Assembly: GCF_900156675.1 (NCBI RefSeq)
Contig: NZ_FTOH01000003.1
Location: 248,001-312,000, forward strand
Length of the DNA: 64,000 nucleotides
Direction of reading: 5' to 3'
Source: Thalassolituus maritimus
Lineage (GTDB): Bacteria > Pseudomonadota > Gammaproteobacteria > Pseudomonadales > Oceanobacteraceae
Below, piece by piece: positions 1-7,936 of this stretch. The notes under the pieces are model-generated. The model had not been told where the DNA came from, searched no databases, and saw only the letters and a list, made by a program, of their open reading frames with translations. Within the stretch, counting starts at the first letter, position 1. The number at the start of each line of letters is the position of its first letter. The position numbers and the translations under genes were made by a program.

Positions 1-955
1 ATGAAGCCCCGAGTGCTTTTAGTAACCCAATTTCAGCCCGGCGCTGAGCAACGCCGATGAGTGTCATATTCATAATTAAAACCCCGGCGACTAACAGGCT
101 GATGGCCGCAATACCGGCGACTGCAAAGGTCATGATTAACAGTACATTATTAAAGGCGCTGAGCAGGCTGTCGGGTGTAACAATCGTAATATCCAGTTGG
201 CCGTCGTGGCGTAGCTTCATTTGCTGCTCAACGGCTGTGGTCATGGCTGGCACAGCATCAATGTTCTCAATCTGAATCATTACCCTGAACAGACCTTCGG
301 TATTAAAAATCTGCATGGCGTTATCTACGGGCAAGATCAGAGCGTTGCTCATATCGAATCCGAAACCCGTTCCCGAGTCAGTGAGTACGCCCGTCACGCG
401 GCAGCGATAATCCGCGACATTTATCCATTGCCCCAGTGCGCGTTTCGGCCCGAATAATTCATCCCTCAGGGTTGCCCCTAAAATACATTCCGAGCGGCTA
501 CGGCTACCTTCGCGAGTGGTAAACGCCTGCCCCTGGCTGAACGCGAGATCACGGATGCTGAAGAAGTCCTGAGTTGTCCCGAGAACTAAACTATCGCGGC
601 TCAACCCTGAAATGCTCAAACGGCTGGTGCCCACAACGATAGGTGCAATACGCTCGACATCGGAAATTCGCATGAGGCTTTGGGCATCTTCAAGCGTGAT
701 ATCACGGGTGCCTTCGCCGGTTAATGGCGGTAGGCCGCCGGTGGTTTCTTTTCGGCCGGGCAGCATGACTAACACATCGTTGCCGAGGCTTGCGAACTCG
801 GCCATCACGAACCGTCGTCCGCCTTCGCCAATGCCGGTCAGCAACACCACTGCCAATACACCAATGGCCATAGCCACTAACTGCATGGTGGTACGAAAAC
901 GCGTTCGTGTCAGTGAGCGCAGGGTAAAGGTGAAGTGATCCTGCAGGCGGATCAT
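1..955 (-). CDS. MacB/FtsX-type ABC transporter permease (3' end outside window)
   Basis: The reverse strand is open from an ATG at 955 to the window edge, giving 318 codons without a stop. The protein begins MIRLQDHFTFTLRS, has one hydrophobic segment near residues 22-42, then a long extracytoplasmic region (about 45-265), and regains a hydrophobic segment near residues 275-300 followed by a QRRAEIGLLKALGAS stretch typical of FtsX-like permeases. This is the MacB_PCD plus FtsX layout, with the last membrane segments cut off by the window. Its ATG overlaps the stop of the upstream ATPase gene by 4 nt (ATGA), so translation is probably coupled. It should form the inner-membrane channel of the exporter encoded with the next two genes. 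The substrate cannot be told from the sequence. Confidence 0.85.
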   Translation of the reverse strand, partial: MIRLQDHFTFTLRSLTRTRFRTTMQLVAMAIGVLAVVLLTGIGEGGRRFVMAEFASLGNDVLVMLPGRKETTGGLPPLTGEGTRDITLEDAQSLMRISDVERIAPIVVGTSRLSISGLSRDSLVLGTTQDFFSIRDLAFSQGQAFTTREGSRSRSECILGATLRDELFGPKRALGQWINVADYRCRVTGVLTDSGTGFGFDMSNALILPVDNAMQIFNTEGLFRVMIQIENIDAVPAMTTAVEQQMKLRHDGQLDITIVTPDSLLSAFNNVLLIMTFAVAGIAAISLLVAGVLIMNMTLIGVAQRRAEIGLLKALGAS

Positions 956-1680
956 AGGGCGGGCTCTTCTGATGAGCTAATGGCGAACGTATCGTCGCTG
1001 ACGATGGCGCCGTCCACCATACGTAAACGTCGCTTTGCGCGCTGGCCGAGTGCCATGTCGTGCGTAACCACCATTAAGGTAACGCCCTGAGCATTTAATT
1101 CTTCCAGCAGCTCAACTACGTCGGCGCCCGAATGAGTATCAAGATTACCGGTAGGTTCGTCGGCGAGCAGCAGCGGTGCCTGCATAATAATGGCGCGGCC
1201 TATCGCCACGCGCTGGCGCTGTCCGCCAGACAACTGCTCTGGTTTATGATCGGCGCGCTCCGTTAACCCTAAGCGTTGAATAACAGGTGCTAAGCGTTTA
1301 CGGCGTTCTGCTGGAGGAATACCTGCCAGCACCATAGGCAGCTCCATATTTTCACGGGCACTCAGGCGCGGTACTAAGTGGTAAGACTGAAACACAAAAC
1401 CAATGTGGTCACGGCGATAACCCGCGCGCGCTTCCTCGCTCATGGGTACGGTGTCTTCGCCCGCGAGCCAGTACTCGCCCTCATCGGGCACATCCAACAG
1501 GCCCAGCATATTCAACAGTGTCGACTTGCCTGAACCAGACGGCCCCATCACTGAAATATATTCGCCTTGCGTAATATCCAGATTGATATCATTGAGCGCA
1601 TGCACTGTCTGATCACCGAGCTGAAAGCGACGATGCACTCCGCGAACTTTAATGGCCCCAGTCTTCATCGCTTCAGTCAT
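952..1680 (-). CDS. ABC transporter ATP-binding protein, MacB/LolD type
   Basis: A 242-residue nucleotide-binding subunit with Walker A GPSGSGKST, Q-loop FVFQSYHLVPRLSA, signature LSGGQRQR, Walker B LLLADEPTGNLD and H-loop VVTHD. This full set indicates an active ATPase of the LolD/MacB exporter class, which powers export or extraction of substrates from the inner membrane. The ATG at 1680 is preferred; a TTG two codons further up (1686) is possible. The gene starts inside the last codons of the fusion-protein gene (stop at 1673) and its stop overlaps the permease start, so all three are one operon. Confidence 0.9.
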   Translation of the reverse strand: MTEAMKTGAIKVRGVHRRFQLGDQTVHALNDINLDITQGEYISVMGPSGSGKSTLLNMLGLLDVPDEGEYWLAGEDTVPMSEEARAGYRRDHIGFVFQSYHLVPRLSARENMELPMVLAGIPPAERRKRLAPVIQRLGLTERADHKPEQLSGGQRQRVAIGRAIIMQAPLLLADEPTGNLDTHSGADVVELLEELNAQGVTLMVVTHDMALGQRAKRRLRMVDGAIVSDDTFAISSSEEPAL

Positions 1681-2824
1681 GGACAATAGTATCCAGAACG
1701 CGCACGGTGCGGCCGTCTGTCAGGTCGCTCTGGCCGGGTTCGTTAATGATCAGATCATCTTCACTCACACCGCTTATGACTTCACTCCAGGTCCAGTTAG
1801 TCAGGCCCAGTTCTACCTGCTGCTTAACGGCGTGACCGTCTTTGGCGAGCATCACATGATCCGTATCGATTAATAGCTCGGTAGGAAGCCGCAGGGTGTT
1901 ATCAGAGGTTGCCGTAATAACCTCGATATCGGCGCTGTAACCAATCAACAGATGGGTGCCGTCAGGGAGTTCGTTGAGGCGTACATCAACATCCACCGTA
2001 CGGGCCTGTTTCTCTTCATCCTGAATATAAGGCGATATACGCGAGACATGGCCATCAAAGGTGCGGTCGCCGAAGGCATCCAACGTAACGCGCACAGGCA
2101 TATCCAGTGCGACCTGAGCCGCATCTACTTCATCAATTGGCGCCTGCACGTAAAAACAATCGGGGTTGATCAGATCAATGGCGGGTGGTGTGGCCACGCC
2201 CGGAGGCGATGGTGTGGCGTATTCACCGATCTCGGCGTTCACCTCAGCAATAATGCCAGCGAAGGGAGCGCGTAACTGGGTTTGCGCAAAACGCGCTTTC
2301 TGCAGATCCAGACTGGCAGACGCCTGAGTAATCAGGGTTTCTTGCTGTTTGCACGAAAGCTCACTGATGGTTGCGGCGGTTTCGGCGCGGTCTAACTGCT
2401 CAGAAGATGCCATCTGGCGTTTATGAAGATCATGAATACGGCGCTCTTCACGCTTATCCGATTGTGCCTGCGTACAGGTAGCCTCGTGCGAAAGCCTGGC
2501 AGTATCCAGCTGGGCCTCTGCAGTCGCCAGAGTGGCACGAATGTCTTCGTTCCAGAGCTCCATCAAAGGCGCGCCAGCTTCAACTTTATCGCCCTGAGCA
2601 ACATAAAGAACACTGACCTGGCCACCAAGAGGTAACGACAAGCGCGAACGCTGGCAAGCCTTAACCGTGCCTGAGCGGGTATTGGCGACACTGGCTTCAA
2701 CTAAGCCGACAGAGGCCTGCGAGACCGTGACATCAAGCGGGCTCTCAGGCCAGTAGCGCACAGCGGCGACACCAGCGCCAATCAATACGATAGGAATCAA
2801 AATTTTAGGAGAGGGGAGACTCAT
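1673..2824 (-). CDS. MacA-like periplasmic membrane-fusion protein (HlyD family)
   Basis: A 383-residue adaptor. The chosen ATG at 2824 has a GAAGG ribosome site 6 nt upstream and gives MSLPSPKILIPIV, one N-terminal membrane anchor (about residues 7-24) and then a periplasmic domain. A lipoyl/barrel segment (GQVSVLYVAQGDKVEAG) is followed by a helical hairpin of about 90 residues rich in Ala, Glu and Gln, and by the second half of the lipoyl domain (LRAPFAGIIAEVNAEIGEY). This is the usual order for RND and ABC adaptor proteins. The open frame runs further upstream, but that part has no adaptor-like sequence. First gene of the operon with the ATPase and permease; together they suggest a MacAB-type exporter. 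No outer-membrane channel gene is visible here. Confidence 0.85.
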   Translation of the reverse strand: MSLPSPKILIPIVLIGAGVAAVRYWPESPLDVTVSQASVGLVEASVANTRSGTVKACQRSRLSLPLGGQVSVLYVAQGDKVEAGAPLMELWNEDIRATLATAEAQLDTARLSHEATCTQAQSDKREERRIHDLHKRQMASSEQLDRAETAATISELSCKQQETLITQASASLDLQKARFAQTQLRAPFAGIIAEVNAEIGEYATPSPPGVATPPAIDLINPDCFYVQAPIDEVDAAQVALDMPVRVTLDAFGDRTFDGHVSRISPYIQDEEKQARTVDVDVRLNELPDGTHLLIGYSADIEVITATSDNTLRLPTELLIDTDHVMLAKDGHAVKQQVELGLTNWTWSEVISGVSEDDLIINEPGQSDLTDGRTVRVLDTIVHD

Positions 2825-3079
2825 AATGGCCTTCAGGGTCAGTGACCGTGGATTTCCGTATACGCCATAACATATAGAGTGGGCGGAGGAAGGGCAATGA
2901 TGTAGGTCAGGGTATATGAAATGAATCGGGAGCTGATATGGCGTCGCCTCAGGCACTTTGCATATAGCGCTAAGGTCGGTATGCTCGGTATATTGAGAGG
3001 AAGCTTGGCACCCAAGCACAGGCGTAATCGCGAGCTAAATAGCCAAGTGTGCTCGTATGTCGGAAGGGAGATCTAAGTT
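2825..3079. other. Intergenic region between exporter operon and accessory patch
   Basis: No convincing gene on either strand. It must hold the promoter for the minus-strand exporter operon and possibly one for the plus-strand accessory genes, but no clear -35/-10 pair could be picked by eye. Confidence 0.4.
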
Positions 3080-3172
3080 ATGGAAGATACTTCAATGCAG
3101 TCACTTAATTACTTCCGGAAATCTCGAGAGAATGTTCTAGGGAAATGCGCAGGCGGACTAATAAGTTGGTAA
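3080..3172 (+). CDS. Possible 30-residue leader peptide or small protein
   Basis: An ATG at 3080 is preceded by a good ribosome site (GGAAGGGAG, 9-nt spacing) and opens a 30-codon frame (MEDTSMQSLNYFRKSREN, then an end in GGLISW). It stops 18 nt before the DUF2806 start. The peptide resembles nothing known to me. The strong ribosome site and position suggest a leader or a coupled small gene, but a short frame like this can occur by chance. Confidence 0.25.
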   Translation: MEDTSMQSLNYFRKSRENVLGKCAGGLISW

Positions 3173-3190
3173 GTAAACAGGGGGAGGGGG

Positions 3191-3487
3191 ATGGATTTTC
3201 CAGGTGAAACGCTTCTCATAAAAATGTGGGAGACGCTCGCTGAAAAGGGTATTGGTTCTTTGTTGGCGCCGTGGCACGAAAAGCGCATGGGTGAAGCGAG
3301 GTCTCAAGTTCGGAAACAAGAGATGCTGGTTATTGCTGAAGCGGAGAGAGAGGCTGAGGCGATAAGGTCTGGTGAAAGAGGTGTTCTAGCCAATAGTGAC
3401 GTTCAGCTTCTTGAGGGGCCAAGAAGATGCCACTCTGTAGCAGGTAGAAAGGAACCTACTATCGATCTATCGATCTATCGAAGCTAG
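3191..3487 (+). CDS. DUF2806-like protein, N-terminal part, broken by frameshift
   Basis: Strong purine-rich ribosome site (GGGGGAGGGGG) directly before ATG 3191. The 98-residue product begins MDFPGETLLIKMWETLAEKG and contains the amphipathic, Glu/Arg-rich helix RKQEMLVIAEAEREAEAIR, which I recognise as the start of DUF2806 proteins (function unknown, normally about 300 residues or more in one chain). The frame ends at a TAG just after an 8-bp tandem repeat (3459-3481). The rest of the family's sequence continues in another frame from about 3482 to 4227. Removing one repeat unit fuses the two frames exactly (residues ...EPTIDLSKLAVAMRNDEF...). The gene is therefore either phase-variable in the OFF state, recently inactivated, or affected by a sequencing error. 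Family assignment is from memory. Confidence 0.6.
   Translation: MDFPGETLLIKMWETLAEKGIGSLLAPWHEKRMGEARSQVRKQEMLVIAEAEREAEAIRSGERGVLANSDVQLLEGPRRCHSVAGRKEPTIDLSIYRS
3459..3481. repeat. 8-bp tandem repeat (CTATCGAT x 2.9) at the DUF2806 frameshift
   Basis: The unit CTATCGAT occurs at 3459-3466 and 3467-3474, and its first seven bases again at 3475-3481. Loss or gain of one 8-bp unit shifts the frame by 2 (or restores it): the N-terminal frame starting at 3191 and the C-terminal frame are offset by exactly 8 nt modulo 3. Such an array is prone to slipped-strand mispairing. Confidence 0.9.
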
Positions 3488-3495
3488 CGGTTGCC

Positions 3496-4227
3496 ATGAG
3501 GAATGATGAGTTTTCAGAATCTCTAAGAAAGGAAAGGAATGTCGCGATGTCGATTCATGTGGCGGAGGACGTTCTTTCGCAAGATGTTCAAGAGCCATCG
3601 GATAGAGATGTGGATGATGATTGGCTTTATTTCTGGCGAGATTATGAAGGCAAAGTTTCAGCTGAGGAATTACAAGAGCTTTGGGGAAGAGTGCTAGCAG
3701 GTGAAGTGAAAAACCCAGGAACATACTCCGTAAGGACATTGGATTTTTTAAAAGTCCTGTCAAGGGAGGAAGCAGAGCTAATAAGTAAAGCGGCGCAATT
3801 TGTTATAGATGGCCGAATATTTAGAGGTAAAGACGAGTTTTTAGAAGAAAGTGGACTGATTCTTCCTCAGATGCTACATCTCCAAGATATAGGTGTGCTT
3901 TCTGGGTTGGAATCCCTTGGCTTTAAAGCTACCTATACGTCTATTAAACCTGATTGCTTTTACTTGGGCTTGGTTGCTAGTAACAGGATATTGCTGATCG
4001 AAGGCGAAGATACAAATAAAGAAGCGGAAGCAGAAGTCTATTTGGTGACTAGCATAGGCCGTGAGGTCTTAAAATTAGCAAGCTTTAAGGTCAATGAGGG
4101 CTACTTAAAGTCAGTTGCCAAGGACTATGTCAAAAAGGGGTTCAAGGTTAGTGTTGCGGATTGGACTTGGGTTTCGGATCGAGAAGGGCGTTACTCTAAT
4201 AGAATCGAAATAACAGATAATGCTTAA
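3496..4227 (+). CDS. DUF2806-like protein, C-terminal part (second half of split gene)
   Basis: Codes for 243 residues from the first ATG in this frame, although that ATG has no ribosome site, so it is probably not an independent start. The sequence has a conserved-looking DDDWLYFWRDYEGKVS - LQELWGRVLAGEV - TYSVRTLDFLKVLS region (about residues 36-85), which I associate with the DUF2806 core, followed by a mixed alpha/beta C-terminal part ending NRIEITDNA. No enzyme motif or membrane segment is seen. Together with 3191-3487 it would make a chain of about 343 residues, as expected for the family. A second unknown gene follows 46 nt downstream on the same strand. Confidence 0.6.
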   Translation: MRNDEFSESLRKERNVAMSIHVAEDVLSQDVQEPSDRDVDDDWLYFWRDYEGKVSAEELQELWGRVLAGEVKNPGTYSVRTLDFLKVLSREEAELISKAAQFVIDGRIFRGKDEFLEESGLILPQMLHLQDIGVLSGLESLGFKATYTSIKPDCFYLGLVASNRILLIEGEDTNKEAEAEVYLVTSIGREVLKLASFKVNEGYLKSVAKDYVKKGFKVSVADWTWVSDREGRYSNRIEITDNA

Positions 4228-4273
4228 CATGGAGAAGTAGTGGGTAGGTTCATTTTCTTGCAGAAGGACTAGA

Positions 4274-5074
4274 TTGATGGGATATGCAGCGTTAACAACA
4301 CCGTCCAGAGCAAAGAGGGCATCACTTTTCTTTGATGAAGTTCATATTGTTGTTGCCGATCCTTGGTGTTCGAAAGCTGATGAGGAAATTCTCAACTCAT
4401 TCTATTTTGAGCCAAATGTTTCTGACTCTGACATGCCTATTACGGTGCTTAAACGTTATCAACAAGGCCTTCATGAAGGAAAATATCGAGAAATGGTTCT
4501 GTCTGACATAGCAATATCTAATAATAGAGTTGTCCCTATTATTGATGTTTTAGCTCTCACTTACCCCAAAGATGATATTAGAAACCTTGGCGTTGGATTC
4601 TGTGCAACGCTTGATAACCTTCCGACAATTGATGAACGATTATTAGAGTGGGAGCAAGCCTTGGAAATACGATCTGACACGGACAGTTTAAAAAGAATTC
4701 GTAGGCTCAGAGGGTGGTTTCTCACCGGGTTAGCAAATATGGGGGTGGATGAGGCCTCAGATGTTCTTTCTTTGGCTATTGAAGATTATGAAAACTCATT
4801 GAAAAAGCATGGTGTTGCTACCGTTATTGGGTGTATGTCAATTTTAGTAAAAAAAGAACAGTTGATTGGCACAGCAAGCGCGACTTTAAGTGCAGGTTAT
4901 TTCGGTGGAGAAGTAATGGCCGCACTCACCGCTAGTGGAATGCTCTTGGCAAATGTTGCTCTATCAATAGCAGAAAAAAAATCTGAACTAATTGAAATAA
5001 AAAATATTGATCCTAATGGTGTAGGTCTTCTTTTGGATATAGAGGAGAAATTATCAATCACAGTGAAAAACTAA
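4274..5074 (+). CDS. Unknown protein, partner of DUF2806 gene
   Basis: A 266-residue protein I do not recognise. It begins MMGYAALTTPSRAKRASLFFDEVHIVV, a charged N-terminal part with an FFDE motif. Its C-terminal third has a roughly 45-residue Gly/Ala-rich hydrophobic stretch (about residues 195-240, GTASATLSAGYFGGEVM and SGMLLANVALS) that could be a buried core or a pair of short membrane-inserting helices, then a charged tail. Codon use is AT-rich compared with the core genes around it. A second ATG one codon on is an alternative start. It lies 46 nt after the DUF2806 gene in the same direction and just before an IS remnant. Co-occurrence suggests a two-gene accessory module, but no function can be assigned. 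Confidence 0.6.
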   Translation: MMGYAALTTPSRAKRASLFFDEVHIVVADPWCSKADEEILNSFYFEPNVSDSDMPITVLKRYQQGLHEGKYREMVLSDIAISNNRVVPIIDVLALTYPKDDIRNLGVGFCATLDNLPTIDERLLEWEQALEIRSDTDSLKRIRRLRGWFLTGLANMGVDEASDVLSLAIEDYENSLKKHGVATVIGCMSILVKKEQLIGTASATLSAGYFGGEVMAALTASGMLLANVALSIAEKKSELIEIKNIDPNGVGLLLDIEEKLSITVKN

Positions 5075-5095
5075 CAATTAAAATAACACAGACGA

Positions 5096-5470
5096 TGATC
5101 TTCCCCCGATAAAACGGACATCAAAGTCAAACTGACGAGGTGTCCAATGCCAAAAATATACTCAGCCAAGAAAGATCTAGCAGTGTTCGAACGAGTTTAA
5201 AGTTAAAGCGGCTCAGCTAAGTCTGATAGAAGGAATTCAGGGGCAGAAACTAGCGAATACTCTCGACATTCATTTATGCTGTCACGATGGCGAAAAGAAT
5301 ACCCTGAAGGCAGGTCGTGGTAGATATGCCTAAAGATTTATCAAAGGGACTCCTAAGAAAGAAAATGAAATCTCGAACATTAAGAATCTTGATGCAGAGA
5401 ACTAGAAGCTCAAACATGAGTTTGATCTACAACGCATTACTTCTGAATGAGAATACCTTCTAGTCATATT
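5096..5470 (+). pseudogene. Decayed IS3-family orfA transposase remnant
   Basis: From an ATG at 5147 the translation gives MPKIYSAKKDLAVFERV, stop, then in a shifted frame EFKVKAAQLSLIEGIQGQKL - NTLDIHSFMLSRWRKEYPEG, and later K-rich segments broken by further stops. This is the helix-turn-helix start of an IS3-type OrfA (EFK...AV...A..L.I....L..W..E pattern) with several frameshifts and stops. A TGATCTTCCCCCGATAAAACGG stretch near 5096 looks like the outer IS end. No orfB or opposite end is visible before the next gene, so the element is truncated and inactive. Confidence 0.6.
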
Positions 5471-5602
5471 CCGAATGGGCAGTACTAAGAAAGTGAGTGA
5501 CAATAAGGGCCAGATTGGATCGCTAAGCAGGGTCTGCTTGATCCTGATTCGGGTCCTGATCGAAGGTTGTTGAACTCACGGTACTCTCAAGGAGGAATGT
5601 AT
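5471..5602. other. Non-coding stretch after IS remnant
   Basis: No gene seen. May contain further decayed IS sequence; it ends in the strong GGAGG ribosome site (5591-5595) of the HNH gene. Confidence 0.4.
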
Positions 5603-6082
5603 ATGCCAACACGTGCAGAGCTGTTAGATGCAATCATTAATGCAAGAGGGTGTCAGTGCCAAAGCCCTAATACCGCCGTTAATATTAGAAATTGTGGCCG
5701 CTTCAGCTGGGTCAGTCGCAGCTGTCTGGATGCAATGGGGCTAGCTCCCGAGCCAAGTCACTGCCCGGTTTGCAATGGCACCGGCCCGTGGCAGCTGGAC
5801 CATATGAACCCATGGCGGCAATATATTGTTACTGTGGGGGCTCCACACGTAGCAGTTGATCCTACACACACTAACTATATGATGCTCAAAAAACTGGGAA
5901 GAGCACTCTATAATGACCCTCAGAATCTGTGGTGGCTTTGTGCATCCTGCAATCGCAAGAAAACGGACTACGTATACGACACGGCGGCTCAGCTAACAGA
6001 TCTGACTAACTCGCAAGTGCCTTCTGGCGTGAAAATGCGCGGCCCCGCAAATTTATGGAAGATTGTCTCGCCTGCGAAATAA
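5603..6082 (+). CDS. HNH endonuclease-type protein with Cys4 zinc motif
   Basis: A 159-residue protein. ATG 5603 is chosen because GGAGG (5591-5595) sits 7 nt upstream; the ATG at 5597 is too close to it and the frame open further upstream is not supported. The centre holds CPVCNGTGPWQLDHMNPW and then NLWWLCASCNRKKTD: two CxxC pairs, the LDH histidine and the N...C..C.R arrangement of HNH nucleases, where the cysteines hold a structural zinc and the LDH region binds the catalytic metal. The N-terminal 60 residues carry extra Cys (GCQCQSP) and an uncharacterised fold. It sits alone between an IS remnant and an SGNH hydrolase gene. Possible roles are restriction, mobile-element or toxin nuclease; no immunity partner is recognisable. 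Confidence 0.7.
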   Translation: MPTRAELLDAIINARGCQCQSPNTAVNIRNCGRFSWVSRSCLDAMGLAPEPSHCPVCNGTGPWQLDHMNPWRQYIVTVGAPHVAVDPTHTNYMMLKKLGRALYNDPQNLWWLCASCNRKKTDYVYDTAAQLTDLTNSQVPSGVKMRGPANLWKIVSPAK

Positions 6083-6150
6083 TAGAGTCTTATTGAATAA
6101 CACTAACTTAGTAGTGGAATTATAAAAACATCAGAAAAGGACAGTAGAAA

Positions 6151-7071
6151 ATGGGAATGATAAAAATTCTCGCGCTGGTATCATTTTTTATGATTCCGTC
6201 TATGAGTGCACAATCACAAAGTGCGTCTGGTCTTCAGATCATAAGGCCTCTGGGTGACTCAATCACGTTTGGCTATAGTAGTGATTTCTCCGCTACGGGA
6301 CAGAACTGTTATAACGCACAGGTATGGTGCCTTTATCCGAATGTAAAGTACGGCGGTAATTTTGGTGGAGGTTATCGAGGTATTCTGACCTGGCTTGCTA
6401 TTAGCGAGAAGAACAGAGTTCTTAAACCCTTCACAACAGTGGGTTTTCAGAGTGGCGGTTCATCAATCCAACAATGGGTGACGAACAGTCAACTACATGA
6501 TGGCTACCCTGGTGCGCGAACTGATCAGCTGGTTCCGTACTCTATGATGTTTATGCCACCGTTCCCTGAAACACCCGTAACTTTCATCCACCTTGGAACG
6601 AATGACATTACTCAAGGGCACCTTGACGACAAGCTGGATCAAAACACGATAGTCGATGCTGCTATAGCTAATCTCTCTACGATCGTGAAAAACGTGGTTA
6701 ACAACACCAAATCAAAAGTTTATTTGGCAAAGATAATCAAGTTTTCTATATCTAAGTATTGCCCAGGCCAAACCACTAGCAAGTGCGCAGATTTCTCTCT
6801 GGCAAACCCGATTGTTGAAGCCTATAACGAAAAAATTGTGAAGGAATTTTCGAGCAACAAGAACGTTACCATAGTAGAAATGGATAATATTCTTGAAGCC
6901 AGCGACTATAGCCCGGATGGGGTTCATCCTGCATTGTCTGGTTACTTTAAAATGGCTTGTAAGTGGGCTGAATCGGCAAATATGTTCTTAGACAATAAGT
7001 CATGTGATGATGTGTCGGTTGCAGATCTTACGTCACTGCCTCCAGTCGCTACCGTGCTACCATATGATTAA
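6151..7071 (+). CDS. Secreted SGNH/GDSL hydrolase
   Basis: A 306-residue protein with a cleavable signal peptide (MGMIKILALVSFFMIPSMSA, cut likely after SMSA or QSQS). The SGNH blocks are in order: IRPLGDSITFGY (block I, nucleophile Ser in GDS), a GG region around YGGNFGGGYRG, HLGTNDITQG (block III Asn) and SPDGVHP (block V, catalytic Asp and His). This matches extracytoplasmic esterases or acyl-hydrolases acting on lipids or acetylated polysaccharides. Several Cys residues (QNCYNAQVWC, YCPGQTTSKC, KSCDD) may form disulphides after export. AAAGGA ribosome site just upstream. It is a single gene 68 nt after the HNH gene, within the accessory patch; the substrate is unknown. Confidence 0.8.
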   Translation: MGMIKILALVSFFMIPSMSAQSQSASGLQIIRPLGDSITFGYSSDFSATGQNCYNAQVWCLYPNVKYGGNFGGGYRGILTWLAISEKNRVLKPFTTVGFQSGGSSIQQWVTNSQLHDGYPGARTDQLVPYSMMFMPPFPETPVTFIHLGTNDITQGHLDDKLDQNTIVDAAIANLSTIVKNVVNNTKSKVYLAKIIKFSISKYCPGQTTSKCADFSLANPIVEAYNEKIVKEFSSNKNVTIVEMDNILEASDYSPDGVHPALSGYFKMACKWAESANMFLDNKSCDDVSVADLTSLPPVATVLPYD

Positions 7072-7120
7072 TTGAACATAAAACAGAGTGCAGAGTCTCT
7101 GCACTCATTGGGGAGTCATA

Positions 7121-7627
7121 TTGAGTATAACCATCCGCAAAGAGCAATCAGGTGACGTAGAAAGTATCCATCGTGTGACGGTTTCTGCATTTCTTGATGC
7201 GCCACATACTGATCATACGGAGCAGTTTATTGTTAAAGCGCTTCGTGATTCGGGCGTGTTATCGATCTCTTTGGTTGCTGAGATCGAAGACAGCGTTGTA
7301 GGGCATGTGGCTCTGTCTCCTGTCACCATTAGCGATGGTTCTGATCACTGGTATGGCCTGGGCCCAATTTCAGTTCACCCCAGCAATCAGGGGCAGGGCG
7401 TTGGCGCGATGCTTATGAATGCAGCAATTGAAGAGCTGAAACGTATCGACGCCAAAGGCTGTGTGTTACTCGGTGATCCCGGTTACTACCATCGTTTTAG
7501 TTTCAAACCTGAAGAGGGTCTGGTACTTCCTGATGTACCTGCGGAGTACTTTCAAGCTCTTTTATTGCAGGGAAGCATCCCTCAAGGCATTGTCGCTTAT
7601 CATGATTCCTTCTCTGCAACGAGTTAA
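7121..7627 (+). CDS. GNAT-family N-acetyltransferase, YhbS-like
   Basis: A 168-residue protein starting at TTG 7121 with a GGGGAG ribosome site at 7110-7115; no in-frame ATG fits better. The acetyl-CoA loop is [21 protein letters not shown] (Q/R-x-x-G-x-G/A as NQGQGVGA), preceded by a beta strand VGHVALSPV and followed by [16 protein letters not shown], which is the arrangement of the YhbS branch. It should transfer an acetyl group from acetyl-CoA to an amine on a small molecule or protein; the target is unknown. 17 nt before the VF530-type gene, in the same direction. Confidence 0.8.
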   Translation: MSITIRKEQSGDVESIHRVTVSAFLDAPHTDHTEQFIVKALRDSGVLSISLVAEIEDSVVGHVALSPVTISDGSDHWYGLGPISVHPSNQGQGVGAMLMNAAIEELKRIDAKGCVLLGDPGYYHRFSFKPEEGLVLPDVPAEYFQALLLQGSIPQGIVAYHDSFSATS

Positions 7628-7644
7628 CAGGCCTGGCCATCTTT

Positions 7645-7908
7645 ATGAAAGAACATAACAAGAATGATCCTCTTCACGGAGTGACTCTCGAAGCCATCCT
7701 CAACCAGTTGGTTGATCATTATGGCTGGGAAGGGCTGGCTAGCCGGATCAACATCAACTGCTTCAAATCAGACCCTTCAGTTAAATCGTCGCTGAAGTTT
7801 CTACGGCGTACGCCCTGGGCGCGAACCAAGGTAGAGGATCTGTTTGTTGGCACTTTCCATTTGGACAGTAAGCATTCAGCCAGTAAGCCAAACCCCTGGG
7901 GTAAGTAA
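7645..7908 (+). CDS. VF530 family (DUF2132) small protein
   Basis: An 87-residue protein with the family hallmark [16 protein letters not shown], the [15 protein letters not shown] helix and the [10 protein letters not shown] end. The VF530/DUF2132 family is known from Vibrio fischeri as a small conserved fold; a DNA-binding role has been suggested by annotation only. The C-terminal 20 residues ([11 protein letters not shown]) are extra. Likely co-transcribed with the acetyltransferase gene, as the gap is short. Confidence 0.8.
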   Translation: MKEHNKNDPLHGVTLEAILNQLVDHYGWEGLASRININCFKSDPSVKSSLKFLRRTPWARTKVEDLFVGTFHLDSKHSASKPNPWGK

Positions 7909-7936
7909 GTTCGCTGATTAAAAAAGGAATTTGCCG

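Noticed and set aside
2825-3019. Upstream extension of the MacA-like gene
   Set aside because: The added part is unlike adaptor proteins, and GAAGG sits just before ATG 2824.
5603-6082. HNH gene as part of a restriction-modification system
   Set aside because: No methyltransferase or specificity gene is next to it.
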